21,834 nucleotides of DNA from NCBI GenBank assembly GCA_003233075.1, contig QIKQ01000048.1:1-21834 (forward strand), given 5' to 3'. The notes beneath the pieces are model-generated. The model was not told where the DNA came from, did not search any database, and saw nothing but the letters and a program-made list of their open reading frames with translations. Positions 1 through 7,053 of this stretch are shown here, piece by piece (positions within the stretch are counted from its first letter, which is position 1; each line of letters begins with the position of its first letter). The translations under genes were made by a program, and so were the position numbers. This DNA comes from Gammaproteobacteria bacterium (lineage in GTDB: Bacteria; Pseudomonadota; Gammaproteobacteria; SZUA-21).

Positions 1-113
1 TTGATAGAGTTACTATTTGAGACATGAAATCGATCTAAACACTGAGTTGCTAAATATTATAGGAATGCCCAAAATTATCCAATGTAAAGACTAGAGGCGT
101 TTCAAAGGAATTA

Positions 114-307
114 GTCGTTGCGAGGTGTGTTCGCATCGCTCCCGGCCATGGCCCAGACCAGCCTCTCGACCGTTCCGGTCTCACCTTCTCCGTGGCCTAC
201 GCGATATAAAAGCATCGTGCTCAAAACGATCACACCGAAGCAATCTCCGTAATTCAATGACTTACGTTAGGAGATTGCTTCAGCTGCTTTCGCAGCTTCG
301 CAACGAC
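114..307. repeat. Composite inverted repeat with GC-rich insert
   Basis: The outer arms are GTCGTTGCGA (114-123) and its exact complement TCGCAACGAC (298-307). The inner arms are GAAGCAATCTCC (237-248) and GGAGATTGCTTC (270-281). The right half is compact: B' and A' are separated by a perfect little hairpin, AGCTGC-TTTC-GCAGCT (282-297). In the left half the arms are 113 nt apart. That spacer starts GGTGTG (124-129), ends CACACC (231-236), and includes a block at 141-200 of about 68% GC with palindromes GGCCATGGCC (144-153) and GACCG-TTC-CGGTC (168-180). The layout resembles the short palindromic 'GTCGTTGCGA...GAAGCAATCTC' type of dispersed repeat present in many proteobacterial genomes (recognised from memory): two copies head to head, one interrupted by foreign-looking DNA. 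Confidence 0.65.
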
Positions 308-465
308 GTGGAGCTTCGAATGCGAAATTATCGGTCGCTTATTTTATTTAGTGAATGCAACTATTAAACGTCGAGATAAAAAAGTTAACAGGACAGCAGT
401 GTCTTAGCCACTTCATTTTACATGGGTAGGCTTATCTCGCTGCTACTCTATTCCTTTTAATTTGA

Positions 466-494
466 TTGGTAATAAAGCGGCAAAATGCTAGAAT
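466..494 (+). promoter_or_regulatory. Probable aat promoter, extended -10 type
   Basis: The -35 candidate TTGGTA (466-471) is followed by a 17-nt spacer and the -10 candidate TAGAAT (489-494). TGC lies directly before the -10, giving an extended -10 (TGnTAnnnT). Transcription would start near 501, about 20 nt before the aat ATG. The likely unit is aat-ate. Confidence 0.5.
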
Positions 495-521
495 TAAATC
501 CATTTTCTGACCCCACTCCAA

Positions 522-1226
522 ATGTATTTAATAAGCAGTGACATAGTTTTTCCAGATGTAGCCTTAGCCGATGAGGATCCAAATGGCTTACTCGCAATTG
601 GCGGTGATCTGTCGGTTGAACGTTTGCTGCTCGCTTATAAAAGTGGTATTTTTCCTTGGTATTCAGCAGGTGAACCCATTCTTTGGTGGTCACCGAACCC
701 AAGGTCTATTTTAACGCCCACCGAAGTCAAAATATCGAGAAGCCTAAAAAAAACCATTAGAAATGGCGACTTTTCAATCACATTCGACCAAGACTTTTTA
801 TCCGTAATCAACGCTTGCTCTAAAGCTCGTGATGGCGATCCTCGAACCTGGATAAATTCAGAAATGATGGATGCCTACGCCAAATTACATCAACATGGCT
901 ACGCCCATTCAGTGGAATGCTGGCTCGATAATAAATTAGTTGGTGGTCTTTACGGTGTCGCGTTAGACCGAGTTTTTTTTGGTGAATCCATGTTCTCTTT
1001 GTATTCAAATGCATCGAAAACAGCATTTATATATTTAGTCATACATCTGCAAAAATGGGGCTACAAATTAATTGATTGTCAGATACAAACTGATCACCTC
1101 GATTCGTTTGGTGCACACAATATTGAAAGACACGATTTTGTTAAAATGTTACGTACAAATTGTAAACAGATTAGTCCTCAAAAACCCTGGGAATCTGATA
1201 TAGTATTATGCAAGCTTTTGGATTAG
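522..1226 (+). CDS. aat: Leucyl/phenylalanyl-tRNA--protein transferase
   Basis: The 234-residue cytosolic enzyme moves Leu or Phe from aminoacyl-tRNA to the N-terminal Arg or Lys of proteins, creating N-degrons for ClpS-ClpAP. The length equals that of E. coli Aat, and the family blocks occur in order: DPNGLLAIGGDLS near residues 18-30, GIFPWYS and ILWWSPNPRS near 42-63, TWI near 109, HSVECW and GGLYGVA near 129-147, FFGESMFS near 151-158, and DCQIQTDHLDSFGAHNI near 182-198. The start is fixed by alignment of this N-terminus with the family. No Shine-Dalgarno sequence precedes it, so initiation may be on a nearly leaderless or SD-less mRNA. ate follows after 6 nt, almost certainly as one operon. 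Its partners clpA and clpS lie 1.5-4 kb downstream on the other strand. Confidence 0.96.
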   Translation: MYLISSDIVFPDVALADEDPNGLLAIGGDLSVERLLLAYKSGIFPWYSAGEPILWWSPNPRSILTPTEVKISRSLKKTIRNGDFSITFDQDFLSVINACSKARDGDPRTWINSEMMDAYAKLHQHGYAHSVECWLDNKLVGGLYGVALDRVFFGESMFSLYSNASKTAFIYLVIHLQKWGYKLIDCQIQTDHLDSFGAHNIERHDFVKMLRTNCKQISPQKPWESDIVLCKLLD

Positions 1227-1232
1227 ATAAAA

Positions 1233-1961
1233 ATGCATTCGGATAGGCCAGACTTCATTACTGACAAAATTACCCTGTTTTTGTCCGGGGAACACCCCTG
1301 TAGCTACTTACCAGGAAAATTTAGCCAGGAAATATATGCTCAGCCGCTGACTCGCTTTAACAATCATATTTATAGCCAGTTAATCTATTCAGGCTTTCGG
1401 CGTAGTGGAGAGCTCGTCTATCGACCACATTGCAAGTATTGCTCGGCCTGTATCCCTGTTCGAATTCCAGTCAAAGACTATAAACCAAGACGAAGCCATC
1501 GTAGAATATTAAAATTAAACCAAAATTTAGAAATCACACGCTGTCCAGCCGAGTTTAACACTAAACATTTTGAACTTTATGAACGATATGTCAATGTTCG
1601 CCATTCTGACGGCGGCATGGATAATCCTGAGCCACGCGAGTACATGGAAATGTTAACTTGCCATTGGACTGAAACAGAATTTATCGAATTTCGACTTAAC
1701 AAGGAGTTGGTCGCTGTTGCTGTCATGGATGATCTAGAAGATGGATATTCTGCAGTTTATACTTTTTTTGAGCCTACTCTAACTAAGTTTAGTTTAGGAA
1801 ACTATGCTATTTTATGGCAAATCGCTGAAACAGCAAGGCGGGAAAAGAAGTATCTCTACCTTGGTTATCTAATAGAATCCTGTCAAAAAATGAAATATAA
1901 AAAAGATTTCGCACCAATGGAGCAATATATTGATAATCGCTGGGAAGATTTAACCAATTAG
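1233..1961 (+). CDS. ate: Arginyl/leucyl-tRNA--protein transferase (Ate/Bpt family)
   Basis: The 242-residue protein belongs to the bacterial Ate/Bpt family, which conjugates an amino acid from tRNA to N-terminal Asp or Glu. Bacterial members of the short Bpt type use Leu-tRNA; eukaryotic ATE1 uses Arg-tRNA, and old annotations carry the arginyl name. Visible marks are HPCSYLPG near residues 21-28, GFRRSGELVYRPHCKYCSACIPVRIPV near 54-80 with the clustered cysteines of the N-terminal metal/substrate domain, RRS/RRI near 86-91, YERYVNVRHSDGGM near 116-129, and a GNAT-like C-terminal half containing YTFFEP and SLGNYAILWQI. The start lies 6 nt after the aat stop. The pairing with aat supports a role in N-degron tagging upstream of ClpS. 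The symbol bpt is an equally valid name; I infer leucyl specificity only from family and length. Confidence 0.93.
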   Translation: MHSDRPDFITDKITLFLSGEHPCSYLPGKFSQEIYAQPLTRFNNHIYSQLIYSGFRRSGELVYRPHCKYCSACIPVRIPVKDYKPRRSHRRILKLNQNLEITRCPAEFNTKHFELYERYVNVRHSDGGMDNPEPREYMEMLTCHWTETEFIEFRLNKELVAVAVMDDLEDGYSAVYTFFEPTLTKFSLGNYAILWQIAETARREKKYLYLGYLIESCQKMKYKKDFAPMEQYIDNRWEDLTN

Positions 1962-2130
1962 AACCGTTTCGCTACTCTCCTCACTTTAATTACTCTTGTT
2001 TATATTCCAACAAAACCTAAACTACTGATATTATAGGTATTTAATGGAATGAGGATAAAATTCGACCAATTAGTGTCTAATAAATAATTAATTTCTCAAT
2101 GTATTTTTCGCCTTTACGACATATTTACCT

Positions 2131-2158
2131 TTATCCCTCTCGCAAGTGTGACTATACT
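2131..2158 (+). promoter_or_regulatory. Possible infA promoter upstream of the MITE
   Basis: TTATCC (2131-2136), a 16-nt spacer and TATACT (2153-2158) form a weak sigma-70-like pair. It is the best candidate I see between ate and the inverted-repeat element. A start near 2165 would put the element inside the leader of infA. The -35 match is poor, so this is tentative. Confidence 0.25.
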
Positions 2159-2203
2159 TCTACCCTGCGAAATCGACGCAACTAGCTAACAGGACTATTC
2201 AGC

Positions 2204-2351
2204 CTAGGGAGCCTCTGATTAATTCATCAAGCAGAAAATTACAAGGCAAATCAATTCGAAAAAACGGAGTTTACACGCTCGTAAATGAGTATTTTGAGAA
2301 TTGATTTAACGCAGTAAGACCTGCTTCGGTAATTAATCAGAGGCTCCCTAG
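2204..2351. mobile_element. MITE-like element with perfect 21-bp inverted ends
   Basis: Positions 2204-2224 and 2331-2351 are perfect 21-bp inverted complements. The outermost four bases on each side are CTAG, so the unit can be read as a 140-bp element (2208-2347) with 17-bp terminal inverted repeats starting GGAGCCTCTGATTAATT, inside a CTAG target duplication. Inside, AAATCAATTC (2248-2257) and GAATTGATTT (2298-2307) form a second perfect 10-bp inverted repeat, so one strand can fold into a long hairpin. There is no transposase. The end sequence and a YTAR-type target resemble IS5-family ends (from memory, not searched), which suggests a non-autonomous derivative mobilised in trans. It sits 28 nt before infA. 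Confidence 0.8.
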
Positions 2352-2379
2352 TTAATTTATAGGTTAAAACGAGAAGTAT

Positions 2380-2598
2380 ATGACTAAAGAAGAAATCATT
2401 GAAAAGCAAGGTAAGGTAATCGAAACTTTACCAAACACCATGTTTAAAGTTGAACTAGAAACTGGGCATAAAATAATAGCGCATATTTCTGGCAAAATGC
2501 GAAAAAATTATATTCGTATCTTGACTGGTGATGAAGTGACAGTAGAGTTGACGCCCTACGATCTATCAAAAGGTCGAATTACTTATCGGGCCAGATAA
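2380..2598 (+). CDS. infA: Translation initiation factor IF-1
   Basis: The 72-residue protein has the exact length of E. coli IF-1. It is an OB-fold that binds the ribosomal A site on the 30S subunit during initiation. The core is near identical to the gammaproteobacterial sequence: GKVIETLPNTMFKVELE near residues 11-27, HISGKMRKNYIRILTGDEVTV near 35-55, and ELTPYDLSKGRI near 56-67. The ATG is preceded by GAGAAG (2371-2376). It converges with clpA, whose stop is 94 nt away. In that gap only a 7-bp dyad, AATTAAG/CTTAATT (2599-2605 and 2622-2628), is seen, without a T-run, so no clear terminator can be called. Convergent infA/clpA is standard in the class. Confidence 0.97.
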   Translation: MTKEEIIEKQGKVIETLPNTMFKVELETGHKIIAHISGKMRKNYIRILTGDEVTVELTPYDLSKGRITYRAR

Positions 2599-2692
2599 AA
2601 TTAAGATAAAAATAAGACAAACTTAATTGAATTCAAAACAAACCCAGCCAAAAATTAAACTCATGTAGGACCGTTTAAGATACTCGCTAAGA

Positions 2693-4966
2693 CTAAGAAT
2701 TTACTTTGGATTTACTCTCAGTAATCTCAAGACTAATTTTATCGTCTTTTACGGATACTTTAACTATGCCACCATGCGTGAGTTTGCCAAACAACAACTC
2801 TTCTGCAAGCGGCCGCTTAATCTCTTCCTGAATTAATCGAGCCATTGGCCTAGCACCCATCTTTGGATCGTAACCATGCTTCGCAAACCAATTTTTAGCA
2901 ATCTGATCAACTTTTAGTTGAACCTTTTTATTATCCAATTGGACTTCTACTTCCACCAAGAATTTTTCGACGACGCTTTCAATCGTACTATGATCCAATG
3001 CCTTAAATTGAATTATACTATCTAACCGATTTCTGAATTCCGGTGAAAATGTTTTTCGAATGGCTTCAATTGAATCACTTGAATTATCTTGTACAGAAAA
3101 TCCAATTGAGCGACGACTGACTTCTTGTGCGCCAGCATTCGTTGTCATCACTAGTACCACTTGTCTGAAATCAGCTTTACGGCCGTTATTATCAGTAAGT
3201 ACTCCATGATCCATAACTTGTAATAATAAATTAAATACGTCCGGATGTGCCTTTTCGATTTCGTCTAGCAAAACTACCGCATGGGGCTGTTTGATCACAG
3301 CATCTGTTAATAGACCACCTTGATCGTATCCAACGTATCCTGGCGGCGCTCCAATTAATCTTGAAACAGTATGTCGCTCCATGTATTCCGACATATCGAA
3401 ACGAATCAACTCAATTCCCATAATTTGCGCTAATTGCGTAGTGACTTCGGTTTTACCCACTCCCGTAGGACCCGAAAACAGAAAGGAGCCAATCGGCTTT
3501 TTTTCAGGACCCAATCCAGAGCGTGCCATAATAATTGCAGAGGCAAGAGAATCAATTGCTTCGTCCTGACCGTAAACTACCAGTTTTAAATCACGATTTA
3601 AATTCCTCAACGACTGCTTATCTGAAGCAGAAACACTTTTAGGGGGAATTCTTGCGATTTTTGCAACTATCGACTCGACGTCACTCACAGTCACATTCTT
3701 TTTACGTTTCGCTTTATCTTGCAGTTGTAAATTTGCGCCTGCTTCATCTATCACATCGATCGCTTTATCAGGAAGAAAGCGATCATTTATATGTTTATCA
3801 GCCAATTCGGCAGCCGATCGTAATGCGTTATTTTTATACTTAACCTGATGGTGTTCCTCAAACTTAGATTTTAAACCTTTCAATATCTCGTAAGTTTCTT
3901 CTACCGTCGGCTCGTCAATATCAATTTTCTGAAATCGTCGTGCGAGTGCGCGGTCTTTTTCAAAAATATTTCTGAATTCTTGGTAAGTTGTCGAGCCAAT
4001 GCATTTTAATTCGCCTGATGAAAGAACTGGCTTTATCAAATTAGACGCATCCATTACTCCGCCCGACGCGGATCCCGCCCCTATAATCGTATGGATTTCA
4101 TCAATAAAAAGTATCGCGCCCTTCTCATTTTTAAGATTTGAAATAACTTCCTTTAAGCGTTTTTCGAAATCACCTCGGTATTTTGTTCCAGCCACTAAGG
4201 CGCCTAAATCTAATGAGTAAATAGTCGCATCATGAAGCACATCAGGGACTTTCTTTTCGACTATGAGTTTAGCCAAACCTTCTGCAATTGCCGTTTTGCC
4301 GACCCCTGCCTCTCCGACAAAAATTGGATTGTTTTTTCGACGACGACATAATATTTGAGCGGTTCTGGTAATTTCATTATCTCGGCCAATCAGCGGATCT
4401 ATTTTGCCTGCTAATGCTTGCGTATTTAAATTAGTGGTAAATTTTTCTAGCGCGGTTTGAGTATGAGTTTCGTTATCAATCTCATCGTCATTAACACGAG
4501 GCATTGAATCATCATTTTCTTCGTCGTCAAATTTTGCAATGCCATGCGACAAATAATTTACGATATCAAGTCTGAAAATTTGCTGTTTACTTAAAAAATA
4601 GACAGCTTGAGAATCTTGTTCTGCAAACATTGAGACCAAAACATTAGGTCCGGTCACTTCCGTATCAGATGAACTAGATGTTTGCAAATGATAGACGGCT
4701 CGTTGCAATACTCTCTGAAAACCGAGAGAGGGTTGAGTTTCTCGATTATCATTTGCACCTAGAACAGGCACATTTTCATCTAGATAGTCCTCGAGATCTT
4801 CTCTTAGTTCATCAAGATTTGCGCCACAAGCAATCAAAACATTAAACGTAGCATCATTATCCAACAGAGCTAACAATAAATGCTCTACGGTCATAAACTC
4901 GTGACGTTTAGTTCTTGCGTCACTATAAGCTTTGTTTAAACTTTCTTCTAGTTCGTTACTTAACAT
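2693..4966 (-). CDS. clpA: ATP-dependent Clp protease ATP-binding subunit ClpA
   Basis: The 757-residue Hsp100 unfoldase is about the length of E. coli ClpA. It forms a hexamer that unfolds substrates and threads them into ClpP. The N-domain (1-145) has two Clp_N repeats, starting LNKAYSDARTKRHEFMTVEHLLLALL, and docks ClpS; an acidic linker follows near 146-170. AAA-1 has Walker A GEAGVGKT (218-225) and Walker B ILFIDE (285-290). AAA-2 has Walker A GPTGVGKT (499-506) and Walker B VVLLDE (564-569). The ClpP-docking loop reads SIGF near 621-624 (IGL in E. coli, IGF in many ClpX/ClpC). The C-terminus has MGARPMARLIQEEIKRPLAEELLFG. It starts 20 nt after clpS, with AGAGGAAG upstream of the ATG, so the two are co-transcribed. 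clpP is not in the window. Confidence 0.97.
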   Translation of the reverse strand: MLSNELEESLNKAYSDARTKRHEFMTVEHLLLALLDNDATFNVLIACGANLDELREDLEDYLDENVPVLGANDNRETQPSLGFQRVLQRAVYHLQTSSSSDTEVTGPNVLVSMFAEQDSQAVYFLSKQQIFRLDIVNYLSHGIAKFDDEENDDSMPRVNDDEIDNETHTQTALEKFTTNLNTQALAGKIDPLIGRDNEITRTAQILCRRRKNNPIFVGEAGVGKTAIAEGLAKLIVEKKVPDVLHDATIYSLDLGALVAGTKYRGDFEKRLKEVISNLKNEKGAILFIDEIHTIIGAGSASGGVMDASNLIKPVLSSGELKCIGSTTYQEFRNIFEKDRALARRFQKIDIDEPTVEETYEILKGLKSKFEEHHQVKYKNNALRSAAELADKHINDRFLPDKAIDVIDEAGANLQLQDKAKRKKNVTVSDVESIVAKIARIPPKSVSASDKQSLRNLNRDLKLVVYGQDEAIDSLASAIIMARSGLGPEKKPIGSFLFSGPTGVGKTEVTTQLAQIMGIELIRFDMSEYMERHTVSRLIGAPPGYVGYDQGGLLTDAVIKQPHAVVLLDEIEKAHPDVFNLLLQVMDHGVLTDNNGRKADFRQVVLVMTTNAGAQEVSRRSIGFSVQDNSSDSIEAIRKTFSPEFRNRLDSIIQFKALDHSTIESVVEKFLVEVEVQLDNKKVQLKVDQIAKNWFAKHGYDPKMGARPMARLIQEEIKRPLAEELLFGKLTHGGIVKVSVKDDKISLEITESKSKVNS

Positions 4967-4986
4967 GAGTGTTTACCATCTTCCTC

Positions 4987-5316
4987 TTAATCTTCTTCCA
5001 TTTCACAAAGTAATGGATGTTGATTTTCCCTAGAATATTTGTTCACCACACTGACTTTTGACTCAGCAATGTCTCTACCAAATACACCACAGACCCCCCT
5101 CCCTTTATAATGAACGTGCAACATTATTCTGGTTGCTTTATCGCCGTCCATATCAAAAAACCGCGAGAGAACTTCTATTACAAACTCCATAGGAGTGTAA
5201 TCATCATTGTGCAGCACTACTTTAAATAATGGTGGACGTTTTAGCTTTGGTTTTGCCGTTTCAACCGCAAGTCCATCATCATCGCCGCCATTCATATCCG
5301 TTGGCTTGTTACTCAT
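4987..5316 (-). CDS. clpS: ATP-dependent Clp protease adaptor ClpS
   Basis: The 109-residue N-recognin binds N-terminal Leu, Phe, Tyr or Trp and delivers N-degron proteins to ClpA. The core contains KVVLHNDDYTPMEFVIEVL, whose Asn-Asp-Asp residues line the alpha-amino pocket, then MLHVHYKGRGVCGVFGRDIAESKV with the pocket histidine, and NKYSRENQHPLLCEMEED at the end. The N-terminal 30 residues are Gly/Asp-rich and flexible, as usual. I chose the ATG (MSNKPTDMNG) rather than a GTG five codons upstream (to 5331), because AGTGAAAG lies at a suitable distance before the ATG and the family rarely has the longer form. It is followed by clpA after 20 nt. The substrates it reads are made by the aat/ate products encoded a few kb away. 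Confidence 0.95.
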   Translation of the reverse strand: MSNKPTDMNGGDDDGLAVETAKPKLKRPPLFKVVLHNDDYTPMEFVIEVLSRFFDMDGDKATRIMLHVHYKGRGVCGVFGRDIAESKVSVVNKYSRENQHPLLCEMEED

Positions 5317-5643
5317 AATATTAACTTTCACTTGACGTTTTCTATTTTGTTTATATCACTCTACACTATTGTGATTTGAATTTTTAAACACTTTTTAGTG
5401 CTTGCCCATATTTAATGGGGTTGCGTTAAGCAATATCAATATAAATTACGCCTACACTTCTAGTATACAACAAACATACCATTGAAAATTCCTATGATTA
5501 AAATTGGGAATAGGGATATAAGAAAAGGTTTAATATGAGGCGTAATAATAAACAGCAATTAATCTCATAATAACTTAACACTGAATCTTGATATACTACG
5601 TATCCTTTTGTTTTTTATGTTGTTATTATGATTTATGTGGCGA
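5317..5643. other. clpS-icd intergenic region lacking cspD
   Basis: In many relatives this gap carries cspD, transcribed away from clpS. No cold-shock-domain frame is present here in any frame I could read. What is seen: dyad ATCAC (5355-5359)/GTGAT (5371-5375) with an 11-nt loop, hairpin CACT-TTTT-AGTG (5389-5400), and a 9-bp inverted repeat ATTACGCCT (5445-5453)/AGGCGTAAT (5538-5546) enclosing ATTCC...GGAAT dyads. A minus-strand TATACT (complement of 5462-5467) could be a -10 for clpS, but its -35 is poor. No intrinsic terminator for icd is evident. Confidence 0.5.
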
Positions 5644-6924
5644 TTACATGTTCTTAATAATAGCCTCACCAAATCCTGAACAACTCACTTTAGTCGCTCC
5701 AGGCATAAGACGTTCTAAGTCATATGTCACAGTTTGGTTAGAAATAGCAGTAGAAACTCCCTTTATAATTAAATCAGAAGCTTCACTCCAACCTAAATGT
5801 GTCAGCATCATTTCTGCGGATAAGATCAAAGAGCCTGGATTAACCTGATCTTTGCCGGCATATTTTGGTGCAGTCCCATGAGTTGCCTCAAACATGGCAA
5901 TGTCATTCGATAAATTCGCGCCTGGCGCTATACCAATACCACCTACTTGAGCTGCTAATGCATCAGAAATATAATCGCCGTTTAAATTCATGGTAGCTAT
6001 CACGCTGTATTCTTTCGGTCTGAGCAATATTTGTTGTAAAAACGCGTCAGCAATCACATCTTTAATAATAATTTCTGAACCGGTGTTTGGGTTTTTCATG
6101 CTCTGCCAGGGACCACCGTCTATTTCCACTGCGCCAAATTCATCGCGGCTTATCTCATATCCCCAGTCTCGAAATCCACCCTCGGTAAATTTCATGATAT
6201 TGCCCTTATGCACTAGGGTGACTGAGTCACGATTATTATCAATCGCATACTGTAAAGCTCTTCTCACCAATCTTTTTGTACCCTCGGCTGAAACTGGTTT
6301 AATACCAATACCTGAACTCTCAGGAAATCTAATTTTTTTCACACCCATCTCGTCACTCAAAAATTTAATTAATTTAGCGACCTCAGTAGAACCCGACTTC
6401 CATTCTATTCCCGCGTAAATATCTTCAGAGTTTTCTCGAAAAATAATCATGTCAGTATATTCAGGGTTTTTAAGCGGGCTAGGCGTTCCTGTAAAATATC
6501 GAATCGGCCTTAAACACACATAGAGATCCATTTTTTGTCGTAAGGCGACATTGAGAGAGCGCATGCCTTCTCCGACTGGCGTTGTTAATGGGCCTTTGAT
6601 TGATACCACAAACTGCTTGCATGCCTGAATTGTTTCAGGTGGTAACCATCTATTCTCATCATTAATATCTGGATAAATATCTGCATAAACTTTCGTCGCT
6701 TTTTCGCCAGCGTATATTTCGACCCATTGAATTTGACGATTGCCCGAATAGGCTTTTTCAACTGCAGCGTCTACTACTTTTTTCATGACTGGCGAAATAT
6801 CGACGCCGATACCATCCCCTTCAATGAAGGGAATAGCGGGTTTATCAGGAACATTTAAACTCATATCGTCATTCACTGTAATTAGCTCGACGTTTTCAGG
6901 TACTTGAATTTTTTTATACGTCAT
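5644..6924 (-). CDS. icd: NADP-dependent isocitrate dehydrogenase
   Basis: The 426-residue homodimeric TCA-cycle enzyme oxidises isocitrate to 2-oxoglutarate. It aligns along its whole length with E. coli Icd (416 aa). Marks include IPFIEGDGIGVD near 31-42, GPLTTPVGEGMRSLNVALRQ near 111-130 with the substrate and phosphorylation serine at 123, FRENSEDIYAGIEW, LVHKGNIMKFTEG, NLNGDYISDALAAQVGGIGIAPGAN, and HGTAPKYAGKDQVNPGS, whose Lys-Tyr and Val are the NADP-selecting residues. The reading frame is open 11 codons further upstream (to 6957), but GGGAG sits 5 nt before the ATG chosen here. Compared with E. coli (from memory), about eight extra residues lie between VY and WLP near positions 79-94. 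The retained serine suggests possible AceK control; aceK is not in the window. Confidence 0.96.
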   Translation of the reverse strand: MTYKKIQVPENVELITVNDDMSLNVPDKPAIPFIEGDGIGVDISPVMKKVVDAAVEKAYSGNRQIQWVEIYAGEKATKVYADIYPDINDENRWLPPETIQACKQFVVSIKGPLTTPVGEGMRSLNVALRQKMDLYVCLRPIRYFTGTPSPLKNPEYTDMIIFRENSEDIYAGIEWKSGSTEVAKLIKFLSDEMGVKKIRFPESSGIGIKPVSAEGTKRLVRRALQYAIDNNRDSVTLVHKGNIMKFTEGGFRDWGYEISRDEFGAVEIDGGPWQSMKNPNTGSEIIIKDVIADAFLQQILLRPKEYSVIATMNLNGDYISDALAAQVGGIGIAPGANLSNDIAMFEATHGTAPKYAGKDQVNPGSLILSAEMMLTHLGWSEASDLIIKGVSTAISNQTVTYDLERLMPGATKVSCSGFGEAIIKNM

Positions 6925-7053
6925 CATGACTCCCAATAGGATGAAAATACTGAACAATTCTAGGATAATGCGGCGGCCATGTTAGCACTGAAAGCGTTTT
7001 AACACCATGAAGAGTGTAAACAAAATGGCTTAAGCTCATTTTTACGCGATTGC

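Larger units (their letters stand above)
1..521. other. Left non-coding region before aat
   Basis: No convincing gene is seen. The 80-codon open frame at 125-367 is Arg/Ser-rich, has no Shine-Dalgarno sequence and lies across inverted repeats, so I treat it as chance. Bases 1-113 show nothing recognisable. Bases 114-307 form a composite inverted repeat with a GC-rich insert, listed separately. Bases 308-460 show only short weak dyads such as GACA/TGTC near 391-402. Bases 466-494 hold the probable aat promoter. No tRNA cloverleaf or rRNA signature was found. Confidence 0.6.
1962..2379. other. ate-infA intergenic region
   Basis: This 418-nt gap has no open frame worth calling. Bases 1962-2130 are AT-rich with no clear terminator for ate. 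A weak promoter candidate lies at 2131-2158. A 148-bp MITE-like inverted-repeat element fills 2204-2351. The last 28 nt hold the infA ribosome binding site, GAGAAG at 2371-2376. If the upstream promoter drives infA, the whole element is transcribed as the infA 5' leader. Confidence 0.6.

Noticed and set aside
141..200. GC-rich block as a tRNA or a piece of rRNA
   Set aside because: No acceptor/anticodon/T-arm arrangement or rRNA sequence can be read on either strand.
125..367. 80-codon open frame near the left end
   Set aside because: It runs through the inverted repeats, has an Arg/Ser-rich unstructured translation and no ribosome binding site.
2599..2628. AATTAAG/CTTAATT dyad as an infA/clpA bidirectional terminator
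   Set aside because: The stem is all weak pairs except one, and no T-run follows on either strand.
5588..6418. Plus-strand open frames opposite icd
   Set aside because: They are mirror images of the strongly supported icd reading frame on the minus strand.
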